Positions 47,214-56,655 of a DNA stretch of 64,000 nt are shown piece by piece (positions within the stretch are counted from its first letter, which is position 1; the number at the start of each line of letters is the position of its first letter). Source of the stretch: Saprospiraceae bacterium. GTDB taxonomy: Bacteria > Bacteroidota > Bacteroidia > Chitinophagales > Saprospiraceae. A program made the translations under genes and the position numbers. Where the stretch lies: NCBI GenBank assembly GCA_016715105.1, contig JADKBO010000021.1, positions 1 to 64,000 of the forward strand. Reading direction: 5' to 3'. The notes under the pieces were generated by a model that worked only from the letters and a program-made list of their open reading frames with translations, did no database searches and was not told the origin of the DNA.

Positions 47214-49039
47214 GACCAACCATGAAGGTCTCCACCTTTAGCAAACATCTTGTCGACTTTACTTGCTACTTTGGCATCTGGAATCAATTCTGGTGCATGG
47301 TGATTCTTGACCCTTGCATCGATGATCAAAGAACCATTGCATCCCCAGTGTTTATGTTCTGAGAACGCTCCTACGCCATAAATATCATGTGATGGATTGC
47401 TCCTAGTAAAAGTAACCCACAAAAAATTATTGAGGGTTGCTGCACCAAACTCTGCATCATCGCATAATATAATCATTGGAATCCCCTCGAGCGATATGGT
47501 TGATAAGTGCTCAACAAGCTCTTGAATTTCAAATTCGGCTTGCTGTTGGCTTACCCATTTTTTGTAAGACAACATCCAAACTCCAGGCATGGCAAAAAAG
47601 GCAGCTTTTACTTCTGGTAGACTACGCTCTAAATTAATCTCCTTCCACAATGATCTTTTAATTGCTCCTCGGCAAGCAATAACCAATTTGGATCCTGCAT
47701 TCCAACCTGAGCCAGAATAATCCAAAGTATCAATGGTGGTTTTGGTTTGAAAGTGTAAATCCCTGCGCCAATCTACCCTTTGCAAAAAGTGCTGAAAAAA
47801 TGGGTTGATGTGGTGTGCACTGATTTTGGGATCGTCGTCTTCTGCTGCTATAAATAAGTACTTTGCAAGTGATGTTTGTCCTGAACCCAAAATGCGGTTG
47901 GCAATGGTCAAGATTTCTTCAGGGGCCTTTTCTCTAAAAGGCATATATCTTTCTTTTCCTACTGCCAATAACAATGGGTGAACGCCGGCTGCGTCTACTG
48001 CATTGATGGATACTAAACCAGGAAACTCGCCTGGGGTCAAATCTTCAACTAAATTATGGATGAGATATCCAAAACTACTGTCTTCCTGAGGCGGTCTTCC
48101 TACGACTGTAAAATGCCAGAGCGCATCCTTTCTGTGGTATACTCTATCGACCTTCATCACCGGAAAATCATGTTGCAAACTGTAATAGCCAATGTGGTCA
48201 CCAAATGGACCTTCCGGCATTTTGCGATCTTTTTGAATGGTTCCTGTGATGACAAAATCTGCGTCTGACGAAACAATGTGTCCTTGATCGTCCTTGAAAT
48301 ATCTAAATCTACGACCTGCCAACATACCAGCAAAGGTCAATTCTGTTATAGTCTCTGGCATAGGCATGATGGCCGAAAATGCATGAGCAGGCGGACCACC
48401 TACAAAAATGCTACACCTGAATGGTTCGTCACTCTCATTATATAAGGTGTGGTGATTGCCAATACCTCGATGTATTTGATAATGAAGGCCAATTTCTTCA
48501 TCCAATTGATAATCATTGCCGCTCAGTTGTATGCGGTACATACCCAGATTGCTTTGCATGATGTTTTGTACTCCTGGTGCCATTGTAAATACTTGGGGCA
48601 TGGTTACAAAAGCACCTCCATCCATTGGCCAAGACTTGATTAAAGGAAGTTTACTGATTTGTGTTGTTCCATAAGCAACTGGCTTATTAAAATAAGAACG
48701 CATGGGTAAAGCTGTCAGGGCTGTAAAAGGAGCACCCAAATATTTGAGTGGTGACTTTAAAAATCGGGATGGGTCAGCCTTCAATTCTATGACCTTTTTA
48801 ATTTTGTCATAGGTTTTCCTGAATAAAAAATCCGTTCTTTCGTAGGTGCCATAAATATTGGACACTGCCTGAAATGGGCTTCCTTTTACTTTTTCGAATA
48901 GGATAGCCGGACCTTTTTTATCAAAAATCCTTCGATGAATTTCTGCAACTTCCAAGTCACCATCCACTTCAGATTTGACTCTGATGAGCATTTGGTGTTT
49001 CTCCAAATCTATTACTGTTTCTCTTAGATTTTTGTACAT
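47210..49039 (-). CDS. UbiD-family decarboxylase
   Basis: The 609-residue product matches the menaquinone-type UbiD family of Bacteroidota: an N-terminal EVDGDLEVAEIHRR, GAFVTMPQVFT, IQLSGNDYQLDEEIGLHYQ, PEGPFGDHIGYYS (with the catalytic Glu region) and a C-terminal FGAATLNNFLWVTFTRSNPS. UbiD enzymes use prenylated FMN to decarboxylate aromatic acids. A role in quinone synthesis is likely but not proven; no UbiX is in the window. The gene is intact. Confidence 0.85.
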   Translation of the reverse strand: MYKNLRETVIDLEKHQMLIRVKSEVDGDLEVAEIHRRIFDKKGPAILFEKVKGSPFQAVSNIYGTYERTDFLFRKTYDKIKKVIELKADPSRFLKSPLKYLGAPFTALTALPMRSYFNKPVAYGTTQISKLPLIKSWPMDGGAFVTMPQVFTMAPGVQNIMQSNLGMYRIQLSGNDYQLDEEIGLHYQIHRGIGNHHTLYNESDEPFRCSIFVGGPPAHAFSAIMPMPETITELTFAGMLAGRRFRYFKDDQGHIVSSDADFVITGTIQKDRKMPEGPFGDHIGYYSLQHDFPVMKVDRVYHRKDALWHFTVVGRPPQEDSSFGYLIHNLVEDLTPGEFPGLVSINAVDAAGVHPLLLAVGKERYMPFREKAPEEILTIANRILGSGQTSLAKYLFIAAEDDDPKISAHHINPFFQHFLQRVDWRRDLHFQTKTTIDTLDYSGSGWNAGSKLVIACRGAIKRSLWKEINLERSLPEVKAAFFAMPGVWMLSYKKWVSQQQAEFEIQELVEHLSTISLEGIPMIILCDDAEFGAATLNNFLWVTFTRSNPSHDIYGVGAFSEHKHWGCNGSLIIDARVKNHHAPELIPDAKVASKVDKMFAKGGDLHGWS

Positions 49040-49173
49040 AAATATTTCTTTACGGCCATTTGTACCACTACAAACAAAACATTCTGTTAAAAAGATTGAG
49101 AAAACCCAACGTTTTTTTGTTATATAAACGTCAAAAATAACCGAACAAACCTATTTTTCAAATCTCTAGGCCT

Positions 49174-49181
49174 TATCTTTG
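49174..49181 (+). promoter_or_regulatory. -7 promoter element of the lipid A operon
   Basis: TATCTTTG fits TAnnTTTG and ends only 5 bases before the lpxD ATG (49187). The transcript would be nearly leaderless. Confidence 0.5.
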
Positions 49182-49186
49182 CATCA

Positions 49187-50233
49187 ATGAATATTACCGT
49201 AGAACATATAGCACAGTTGCTCGATGGAACCGTAGAAGGAAATCCTGCTTTAAAAATACATGCTCCTTCCAAGATTGAAGAGGGTTTTGAAGGCTCGATT
49301 GCGTTTCTGTCTAATCCAAAATATGAACATCATTTATACAATACCAAAGCAAGTGCGGTACTGATTTCTAAAGATCTGGTTTTGCTGGAAGATGCTCCAT
49401 GCACTCTGATCAGAGTAGACAATGTCTATGAATCCTTGAGTCTTTTGTTGGAGCATTTCAAAGATGATATCAATCCTCAGGATCAGGAGATTTCCGAATT
49501 GGCTTTTGTAGACCAAACGTCACAAATTGGAAAAAATAGTGGAATCGGTAAGTTTACAACAGTAGGAAAATTTTCAACCATAGGGGATAATTGTACAATT
49601 GGTGACCAAGTCTTCATAGATAAACAAGTGAGGATTGGTAACAATGTATTGATATATCCCGGCGTAAAAATCTACCATAAATGTGTCATTGGTAATGATT
49701 GCATCATCCATGCCAATACTGTCATAGGAAGTGACGGTTTTGGATTTGCACCAAAGGAAGATGGCACTTTTTCCAAATTGCCTCAAATTGGTAACGTTGT
49801 CATTGAGGATAATGTAGAGATTGGAGCTTGCACGGTGATAGACAGAGCAACAATGGGTAGTACTGTTATTTCAAAAGGTGTGAAACTGGATAACTTGATC
49901 CAAATTGCACACAATGTAGCTATCGGTGAAAATACAGTGATTGCTGCACAAACAGGTATTGCTGGTAGTACAACAGTTGGAGAATCTTGTATGATTGGTG
50001 GACAAGTAGGACTTGCCGGTCATATAAAAATTGCAAATAAAACCTTGATACAAGCAAAGTCTGGTTTATCTGCAAATATTACTGAAGAAGGTAGGAAATT
50101 GTATGGATATCCGGCACTTGAATATCAGAATTACCTTAAATCATATGCATACTTCAAGAATTTGGACCAGATCGTAGATAAAATCAGGTCATTAGAAAAA
50201 GAAGTTGATAAATTACGCCAGAATAAAGATTAA
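49187..50233 (+). CDS. lpxD: UDP-3-O-acylglucosamine N-acyltransferase
   Basis: The 348-residue product has the LpxD N-terminal domain (IEEGFEGSIAFLSNPKYEHHL) and a left-handed helix of hexapeptide repeats. It includes the catalytic His in LIQIAHNVAIGENT and VVIEDNVEIGACTVIDR. A C-terminal helix ends the protein (LEKEVDKLRQNKD). It adds the N-linked acyl chain in lipid A synthesis in the cytoplasm. It leads the operon with lpxC/fabZ 41 bases downstream. Confidence 0.95.
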   Translation: MNITVEHIAQLLDGTVEGNPALKIHAPSKIEEGFEGSIAFLSNPKYEHHLYNTKASAVLISKDLVLLEDAPCTLIRVDNVYESLSLLLEHFKDDINPQDQEISELAFVDQTSQIGKNSGIGKFTTVGKFSTIGDNCTIGDQVFIDKQVRIGNNVLIYPGVKIYHKCVIGNDCIIHANTVIGSDGFGFAPKEDGTFSKLPQIGNVVIEDNVEIGACTVIDRATMGSTVISKGVKLDNLIQIAHNVAIGENTVIAAQTGIAGSTTVGESCMIGGQVGLAGHIKIANKTLIQAKSGLSANITEEGRKLYGYPALEYQNYLKSYAYFKNLDQIVDKIRSLEKEVDKLRQNKD

Positions 50234-50274
50234 CACAAGATTCCATTGGAGATCTAGAAAACTTTCTTGTTATC

Positions 50275-51663
50275 ATGAAGAAAAAAACACTTAAAGAGGC
50301 AATTGAAATTGAAGGTATTGGCCTTCATACTGCCAAACACACGACCGTTAAAATCAAACCGCAGGATACAGGTGGAATCAAATTTAAAAGAACTGACTTA
50401 TCACCTGAGGTAATTATAGCAGCTGATCCAGCACATGTTACTAAAACTTCTCGCAGCACAACCATAGAACAAAATGAAGCTTCAATCACAACCATCGAAC
50501 ATTTGATGGCTGCATTGAGAGGCATGGGTGTAGATAATGCTTTGATAGAAGTTGATAATGAAGAGATTCCTATTTTGGACGGAAGTGCTAAATTTTATGT
50601 GGACAAAATCAATGCCGTTGGTTTAGTAGAATTGAGCGATGACATAGAAGAATTTATCATAGAAGAGCCCATCAGTTTGAGAGATGAATCTACTGGTTCT
50701 GAAATTATCGCATTGCCCAGTGATAAATATGAACTACATGTCATCATCGATTTTCCTGGCGCTGCTGTAGACGAACAAACTGCAGGTATCCATAACTTAG
50801 CGGATTTTGAAACTGAAATTGCACCTTGTAGGACGTTTGTTTTTACCAATGAATTGGAACATTTACTTGCTCATAACCTCATCAAAGGTGGTGATCTTTC
50901 CAATGCCTTGGTTATTTCAGAAAAAGGAATGACCCAAGAAAAATTGGATAATCTCACTTCCAAATTTGGTTTACCAAGCCATAAAATCAATCCCAATGGC
51001 ATCATCAATAACACAGAGCTCCACTTCAACAATGAATTGGCGAGACATAAGTTATTGGATCTGATTGGCGATCTCGCTCTGGTTGGCAAACACATCAAAG
51101 GGAAAATAATAGCCATCAAACCAGGCCATAAGATCAACACGGATTTCGCTAGGATTCTAAAGAAAAAAGCCCTTGAGCAAAGAAAACTCAAAGGAATTCC
51201 GATGTACGATCCTGATCAGACGCCGATCATGGATATTGAAAAAGTAAAATCTTTGCTACCCCATAGATATCCTTTTTTGATGGTTGACAAAATTATTGAA
51301 ATGTCTCCCAATCACGTTGTGGGCGTGAAAAACGTTACAGTAAATGAAGCTTTCTTCCAAGGCCATTTTCCAGAAAACCCTGTTTTCCCTGGAGTGCTGC
51401 AAATGGAAGCATTGGCTCAAACAGGAGGCATTTTAGCGCTTTCAAATGTCGAAGAACCAAAAAAATGGGATACTTACTTTTTGAAAATGGATAATGTGAA
51501 GTTTAAGGCAAAGGTTGTGCCTGGCGACACATTGTTGCTAAAAATGGAATTATTGACGCCCATCAGAAGGGGAATCGTTCACATGCAAGGTACTGCATAT
51601 GTAGGCAGTAAATTGGTAAGTGAAGGAGAATTGATCGCTCAAATCATAAAAAGGCCAGAATAA
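50275..51663 (+). CDS. lpxC/fabZ: Bifunctional UDP-3-O-acyl-N-acetylglucosamine deacetylase / 3-hydroxyacyl-ACP dehydratase
   Basis: Residues 1 to about 305 are LpxC: GIGLHTAKHTTVKI, TIEHLMAALRG (zinc His), PCRTFVF and HKLLDLIGDLAL. Residues about 320-462 are FabZ: LLPHRYPFLMVDKI, GHFPENPVFPGVLQMEALAQ (catalytic His and Glu). The fusion is the standard Bacteroidota form. It couples the committed lipid A step to the fatty-acid cycle that supplies the acyl chains. It lies between lpxD and lpxA. Confidence 0.95.
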   Translation: MKKKTLKEAIEIEGIGLHTAKHTTVKIKPQDTGGIKFKRTDLSPEVIIAADPAHVTKTSRSTTIEQNEASITTIEHLMAALRGMGVDNALIEVDNEEIPILDGSAKFYVDKINAVGLVELSDDIEEFIIEEPISLRDESTGSEIIALPSDKYELHVIIDFPGAAVDEQTAGIHNLADFETEIAPCRTFVFTNELEHLLAHNLIKGGDLSNALVISEKGMTQEKLDNLTSKFGLPSHKINPNGIINNTELHFNNELARHKLLDLIGDLALVGKHIKGKIIAIKPGHKINTDFARILKKKALEQRKLKGIPMYDPDQTPIMDIEKVKSLLPHRYPFLMVDKIIEMSPNHVVGVKNVTVNEAFFQGHFPENPVFPGVLQMEALAQTGGILALSNVEEPKKWDTYFLKMDNVKFKAKVVPGDTLLLKMELLTPIRRGIVHMQGTAYVGSKLVSEGELIAQIIKRPE

Positions 51664-51696
51664 CGTTTTTTAATCATTAAATCAGAGTATTACAAA

Positions 51697-52491
51697 ATGG
51701 AAGTAAATTTCAAAATGGTAGAAATCGATCCACTGGCTAACATAGCTGACAATGTTGAGATTGGTTCATTCACATGCATTGCTGGTGATGTAGAAATTGG
51801 TGAAGGCACTTGGATCGGTCCGCACGTCACTATTTTGGATGGTGTGCGCATTGGTAAAAATTGCAAAATTCATCCTGGTGCTGTTTTAGGTGGCATTCCA
51901 CAAGATTTAAAGTTTAAAAATGAATATTCTTTGCTCGAGATTGGAGACAATGTCACAGTAAGAGAATATTGTACACTCAATAGGGGTACAAAAGATAAAG
52001 GCACCACCAAAATTGAGAACAATTGTTTGATCATGGCTTATGTTCACATTGCCCATGATTGTCAGATAGGCAGAAATTCTATTCTCGCCAATAGTGTAAA
52101 TCTTGCTGGTCATATTTCTATTGGAGAACATGTGGTGATAGGTGGAATGTCTGCGGTTCATCAATTTGTAAAAATAGGTGACCATGCAATGATTGGTGGC
52201 GGATCTTTGGTGAGAAAGGATGTACCTCCTTATGTAAAAGCAGCAAGAGAACCCTTGGCTTATGCAGGAATTAACTCTGTTGGTTTGAGAAGAAGAGGTT
52301 TTTCTACAGAAGACATCAACATGATCCAAGATATCTATCGGTATTTATTTGTGAAAGGATATAATACTCGCCAAGCTATTGGAATGATAGAAACTCAATT
52401 GCCTTCTTCTGAATACAAAGACATCATTTTACAGTTTATCAATGATTCAGACAGAGGTTTGATGCGCGGTTTTAGGCAAAATTTGGGATAA
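51697..52491 (+). CDS. lpxA: UDP-N-acetylglucosamine acyltransferase
   Basis: The 264-residue product has hexapeptide repeats (IGEGTWIGPHVTILDGV, IHPGAVLGGIPQDLKF), the catalytic His in AYVHIAHDCQIG, and the LpxA C-terminal helices (GLRRRGFSTEDINMIQDIYR). It catalyses the first acylation of lipid A. The stop and the next gene's start overlap as TAATG, so it is translationally coupled to the ABC ATPase gene. Confidence 0.95.
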   Translation: MEVNFKMVEIDPLANIADNVEIGSFTCIAGDVEIGEGTWIGPHVTILDGVRIGKNCKIHPGAVLGGIPQDLKFKNEYSLLEIGDNVTVREYCTLNRGTKDKGTTKIENNCLIMAYVHIAHDCQIGRNSILANSVNLAGHISIGEHVVIGGMSAVHQFVKIGDHAMIGGGSLVRKDVPPYVKAAREPLAYAGINSVGLRRRGFSTEDINMIQDIYRYLFVKGYNTRQAIGMIETQLPSSEYKDIILQFINDSDRGLMRGFRQNLG

Positions 52492-53111
52492 TGGATCTGG
52501 TCCTCAACAACATCTCCAAAAGATTTGCCTTCCAAACCATTTTATCCAATATTGATGTTACCTTTTCAAAAGGCTCAACAACTGGTATTTCTGGCAGAAA
52601 TGGATCTGGCAAATCAACTTTGCTAAAAATTGTTTCAGGACATATGAGCCCTTCTGTAGGTAATATTACCTACTCCATTGACAATCAGCCAATTCCTGAA
52701 GATGCAGTATACAAACATTTGGTTTTTTCTGCACCTTATATAGATTTACCGCCTTATTTTTCTATAAATGAACTTCTTACACATTATAGAAAATTTAAAA
52801 ATGTAAAAATTAAAGATACCCAGGAGTTTATTGATTATTGCGAATTGCCTCAGGTAAAAGACAAACATATCGGATTTTTTTCCAGTGGAATGAAACAAAA
52901 AGTGTCCATCGCACTGGCTTTGAATACACAAACCAGTTTACTCATGCTGGATGAACCGACGTCTTATTTTGACCAGGAAGCTAAAAGTTGGTTTTATAAT
53001 AAATTGAGTGAAATACAAAACACGACTACAATCATTGCTTCCAATGAAAAAGAAGATTTTAAAACAGCTTCCAGAATATTGGAATTGAAAGATAAATACC
53101 TCATCACTTAA
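52491..53111 (+). CDS. ABC transporter ATP-binding protein
   Basis: The 206-residue product has Walker A (GRNGSGKST), a Q-loop region, the signature FSSGMKQKVS and Walker B (LLMLDEPTS), followed by a switch region IIASNEKED that lacks the usual His. The permease is not encoded nearby. Position within the lipid A operon hints at an envelope export role, which is inference. It is 18 bases upstream of a lipoprotein gene. Confidence 0.85.
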   Translation: MDLVLNNISKRFAFQTILSNIDVTFSKGSTTGISGRNGSGKSTLLKIVSGHMSPSVGNITYSIDNQPIPEDAVYKHLVFSAPYIDLPPYFSINELLTHYRKFKNVKIKDTQEFIDYCELPQVKDKHIGFFSSGMKQKVSIALALNTQTSLLMLDEPTSYFDQEAKSWFYNKLSEIQNTTTIIASNEKEDFKTASRILELKDKYLIT

Positions 53112-53129
53112 CTTCTTAAATCATACACA

Positions 53130-53753
53130 ATGAAATACGCGATTTTTCTTTTTTGTAGTTTAATCATCTTTTCTTGTAAAGACAATAGCCCACAACCCTC
53201 TGATTTAGTTGGAAATTATACAGTGGAAGCCAAATTAAAAGAAAAAGCGGTTGATACTGAAGCCATCAAAGACACGATAGCAAAGGCAATGGAAGAAGCA
53301 TCTAAAGAAATAGAAAAGGCTCGAAAAGAACTTAATGAGGAATTGGATCTTAGCAACATTGACACCACCACTTTAGAGGGAAAAATGGAATATCTTGGAA
53401 AATCTTTCGGAGCAAAAATGGGAAATATTGGCTTGGAAATGGGAGATTTGGGCAAAGATCTTGGAGGTTTGATTGGCGAACTTGCAGGAACCGGCGTATC
53501 ACTTTCAGACCAACTATTACGGAATATAAAACTGGAGGTAGAACTTCAAGCAGACGGTGACATCAAGAGCACGAGTAAATTCATCAATTTTGGCTTGGAT
53601 AATGCCAAATGGAGAGTTGAAAATGACCAATTTATTTTAGTAAAACCAGAAGGTGAAGAATCCGATTATTTCAAAATCATAGAAAGGAACGATACTGGGT
53701 TCTCAATAGAAAAAGATAAGGTGATACTCAATTTTATAAAAAAACAAGACTAA
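53130..53753 (+). CDS. Hypothetical lipoprotein
   Basis: The 207-residue product has a lipobox (LIIFSCKDN), then a charged helix (about residues 35-75) and a Gly/Met-rich segment (FGAKMGNIGLEMGDLGKDLG). A C-terminal beta part follows that resembles small lipocalin-like domains (NAKWRVENDQFILVKPEG). The family is not recognised. It is the last gene of the lpx operon, converging on nth. Confidence 0.6.
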   Translation: MKYAIFLFCSLIIFSCKDNSPQPSDLVGNYTVEAKLKEKAVDTEAIKDTIAKAMEEASKEIEKARKELNEELDLSNIDTTTLEGKMEYLGKSFGAKMGNIGLEMGDLGKDLGGLIGELAGTGVSLSDQLLRNIKLEVELQADGDIKSTSKFINFGLDNAKWRVENDQFILVKPEGEESDYFKIIERNDTGFSIEKDKVILNFIKKQD

Positions 53754-53775
53754 GCTTTTCAAGTATACTTAACTT

Positions 53776-54429
53776 TTAAAACATTGACCTTCTGCCAATC
53801 ACACTACAAATTGGGCAAACGTGGGCATTATGACCTCTTGCTGGGCAATATTGGCGCCCAAAAAATATGATTTGTAAGTGAATCTTATTCCATGTGTCTT
53901 CTGGAAATAATTTTTTTAAATCTGCTTCTGTTTTTTCAACGTTTTTTCCTGTTGATAGACACCAACGTTCTGCTAATCTATGGATGTGGGTATCTACGGG
54001 AAATGCAGGAAAGCCAAAAGCTTGGGACATGACCACACTCGCTGTTTTGTGTCCAACACCAGGTAGTGCTTCTAATTCTTCAAAACTTTGGGGAACCTCT
54101 CCCCCATGTTTTTCAATCAACAAATGAGATAAATCAAATATTGCTTGTGATTTTCGGGGAGATAAACCACAGGGTTTTATGATGGCAGCTATCTCTGAAA
54201 CCGTTGTTTGGACCATGGCATGAGGTGAGTCAGCCAATTCAAATAAAAAAGGAGTTACCTTATTGACGCGTTCATCTGTGCATTGAGCAGAAAGCAAAAC
54301 CGCAACCAACAATGTATAAGGATCTTTATGTTCCAATGGAATGGGAGTAGTAGGATATAACTCCTCCAGTTTCGTAAGTACAAAGTTTGCGCGTTGCTTT
54401 TTACTCCAATTTCTACCGTCCTCTACCAT
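53776..54429 (-). CDS. nth: Endonuclease III
   Basis: The ATG at 54429 (MVEDGRNWSKKQRANFV) overlaps the stop of the upstream gene by one base; an upstream in-frame extension lies inside that gene. The 217-residue product has the helix-hairpin-helix LEALPGVGHKTASVV with catalytic Lys and PVDTHIHRLAERW with catalytic Asp. It removes oxidised pyrimidines and cuts at abasic sites. The C-terminus has only three Cys in a C-x9-C-x2-C pattern (YCPARGHNAHVCPICSVIG) rather than the four-Cys cluster loop, so the 4Fe-4S cluster may be absent or altered. Confidence 0.9.
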   Translation of the reverse strand: MVEDGRNWSKKQRANFVLTKLEELYPTTPIPLEHKDPYTLLVAVLLSAQCTDERVNKVTPFLFELADSPHAMVQTTVSEIAAIIKPCGLSPRKSQAIFDLSHLLIEKHGGEVPQSFEELEALPGVGHKTASVVMSQAFGFPAFPVDTHIHRLAERWCLSTGKNVEKTEADLKKLFPEDTWNKIHLQIIFFGRQYCPARGHNAHVCPICSVIGRRSMF

Positions 54430-55451
54430 TATATTTGATTCAGAAAGTGGATGGTATCGACGTTGTCTGCATAGTCCCAAAGCTCAGGTGTTTGCGCAAA
54501 ACCTGGTAAAACAGTCTGCACAAATGGTAAGGGTTTACTAGAAACTACGCATTGTATTTGATCAGTAAAAGGCAAAATCTTTGTTTCTAAATCTACCTCG
54601 TCTTCATAGATTTCATAATTCAGGGTAGCAATTCGAGAAGTAAGGCTTGCATCTTCACACAACATCACAGAACCATTGTTTAGATATTTCACCTTATTCA
54701 ACATGTATACAGCGATGTTGTAGTCAAAATTATTCTTGTATTTGTCATGAAGGTTGACGAAATTATATTCATGAAGACCTTCCATAACCATTTCCAAAGG
54801 AAAGTTGCGAGGTATGAGCAGTTTAGAAACATTCCTACAACCTAGGCCAAAGTGAATGAAAATATCTTTTCCCATTTTGAGGATGGTTTCCATATGGTCA
54901 TCCTTATGCAGAACACCGATAGAATTACGATGTTTCCGTATGATGTGTGGCTGTTTTGCAAAATAGGTTTCAAAATATCTGGCTGAATTGTTACTACCTG
55001 TGGCAATAACACCATCCATATTGTTGAGGCGTTCTACAAATTCGAAATAAGGCTTTGCTTTTGGCTCAATGCTTATGAGTTTAGACAACAACGCTTTGAT
55101 GAGTACACTGTCCTTTTCACTCAATTTGATGTGAGCGATGTGGTCAGAAACAAAACAGGATAAAATATCATGAAAACCAACCAATGGTAAATTTCCTGCT
55201 AAAATCAAGCCTATTTTTTTGCCCCCAACCTTTTCATTCAATTCATAAGAAGCTAGCCATTGCTCTAGTTTAAAACTGTCGAGCATATAATCCCGCACAC
55301 CTTCTAAAGCAAAAATGATATTTTCTTTATTGAACCATCGGTTGTGGGCCGTTGCCAATTCTATTTGGTCAGTCCAATATTCATCATTGAAATCAGTGAG
55401 GGATAAACCCAAAGCAACAAGCGCCGCCTTCTTCTCTTTCAGAGTCATCAT
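54429..55451 (-). CDS. LuxC-like acyl-CoA reductase
   Basis: The 340-residue product matches the acyl-CoA reductase (LuxC) family: GLILAGNLPLVGFHDIL, VIATGSNNSARYFETYF, HRNSIGVL, and the active-site Cys in FGLGCRNVSKLLIP. Such enzymes reduce acyl-CoA to fatty aldehyde with NADPH. No luciferase genes are nearby. It overlaps rluD-like and nth genes by four and one bases, so all three form one operon. The substrate here is unknown. Confidence 0.85.
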   Translation of the reverse strand: MMTLKEKKAALVALGLSLTDFNDEYWTDQIELATAHNRWFNKENIIFALEGVRDYMLDSFKLEQWLASYELNEKVGGKKIGLILAGNLPLVGFHDILSCFVSDHIAHIKLSEKDSVLIKALLSKLISIEPKAKPYFEFVERLNNMDGVIATGSNNSARYFETYFAKQPHIIRKHRNSIGVLHKDDHMETILKMGKDIFIHFGLGCRNVSKLLIPRNFPLEMVMEGLHEYNFVNLHDKYKNNFDYNIAVYMLNKVKYLNNGSVMLCEDASLTSRIATLNYEIYEDEVDLETKILPFTDQIQCVVSSKPLPFVQTVLPGFAQTPELWDYADNVDTIHFLNQI

Positions 55452-56536
55452 TCATCTTCCAGTTTGGTTCGAGAATTTTTATAAGCACGCCATTTATCCA
55501 ATAGTGCCACAAAATCTTCTGGCAGATCAGAATCAAAAAACATTCTTTTCCCTGTTGTCGGGTGTGTAAAGCCCAAGGATTTCGCGTGTAATGCCTGTCT
55601 AGGTAAGATGGCGAAACAATTGTCTACAAATTGCCTATACTTAGTAAAAACAGTGCCTTTCAAAATTTTATCTCCACCATATCGATCATCATTAAACAAA
55701 GTATGCCCGATGTGTTTCATGTGCACCCTTATTTGATGTGTTCGACCCGTTTCCAACTGGCATTTGATCAGAGAAACGTAATACAAAGGTTCCAAAACTT
55801 CGTAATGCGTTCTTGCGGATTTACCACCTTCCATTTCGTCAACGACCGTCATTTGTTTTCGCTCACGCGCATGTCTGCCAATGGGTGCATCTATGGTGCC
55901 TTTTTCTTCCTCTGGCTGGCCCCAAACGAGAGCGACATAAGATCTATCGATGGTGTGGTCAAAAAACTGTTTGGCCAAATGTGTCATTGCCAATTCTGTT
56001 TTTGCAATGACCATCAATCCTGAGGTATCTTTATCAATGCGGTGGACAATTCCCGGACGCTGTTTATTTTCTAAAAACAAGGTGAGACCTTGTTCTCCAA
56101 AATGGTATAATAGGGCATTGACAAGTGTTTGATCCATATTCCCAACACCTGGATGTACAACAAGACCGGGCTGTTTATTGATGACCATGACGTCGTCATC
56201 TTCATAAACAATATTGAGTGGAATGTATTGCGGCTCAAGTGGAGCGTCGTCATCTGGGTTTCGTGGTAAAACCAATGCAATATGATCCTGAGGTTTTACC
56301 TTATAATTTGATTTTACTTCTTTTCCATTGACCAAAATGCTACCTACGCTGATTGCATTCTGGACCCTATTCCTAGATACTTGATCCAATTTCATCATCA
56401 AAAATTTATCGATGCGAGTTGGACTTTGACCTTTATCAACTGTTATTTCCTGATGTACGAAGAGATCCTCGTCTCCACCTTCTAAGTCTGAGACTCTGAT
56501 ACTTGTCATATATGTTTGTTTAAAATTACCCACCAC
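55448..56536 (-). CDS. RluA-family pseudouridine synthase (RluD-like)
   Basis: The 362-residue product has an S4 RNA-binding domain (residues about 37-95; RIDKFLMMKLDQVSRNRVQ) and the catalytic domain with HRIDKDTSGLMVIAK (catalytic Asp), ARTHYEVLEPL and LETGRTHQIRVHM. It converts uridines in rRNA to pseudouridine, probably large-subunit sites as in RluD. A later start (MTSIRVSD) is possible. It leads the operon with the LuxC-like gene and nth. Confidence 0.9.
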   Translation of the reverse strand: MVGNFKQTYMTSIRVSDLEGGDEDLFVHQEITVDKGQSPTRIDKFLMMKLDQVSRNRVQNAISVGSILVNGKEVKSNYKVKPQDHIALVLPRNPDDDAPLEPQYIPLNIVYEDDDVMVINKQPGLVVHPGVGNMDQTLVNALLYHFGEQGLTLFLENKQRPGIVHRIDKDTSGLMVIAKTELAMTHLAKQFFDHTIDRSYVALVWGQPEEEKGTIDAPIGRHARERKQMTVVDEMEGGKSARTHYEVLEPLYYVSLIKCQLETGRTHQIRVHMKHIGHTLFNDDRYGGDKILKGTVFTKYRQFVDNCFAILPRQALHAKSLGFTHPTTGKRMFFDSDLPEDFVALLDKWRAYKNSRTKLEDE

Positions 56537-56655
56537 ATGAATGGGGGCGCAAAGATAAGTCTTATTTGGCTCATTCTGTTTTGAAAGGCTTTATATTCAA
56601 ACATTTCGATATGCTTTTCTAATTTGCTTAGTAAAACAAGTCTTCCCAAAAATTG

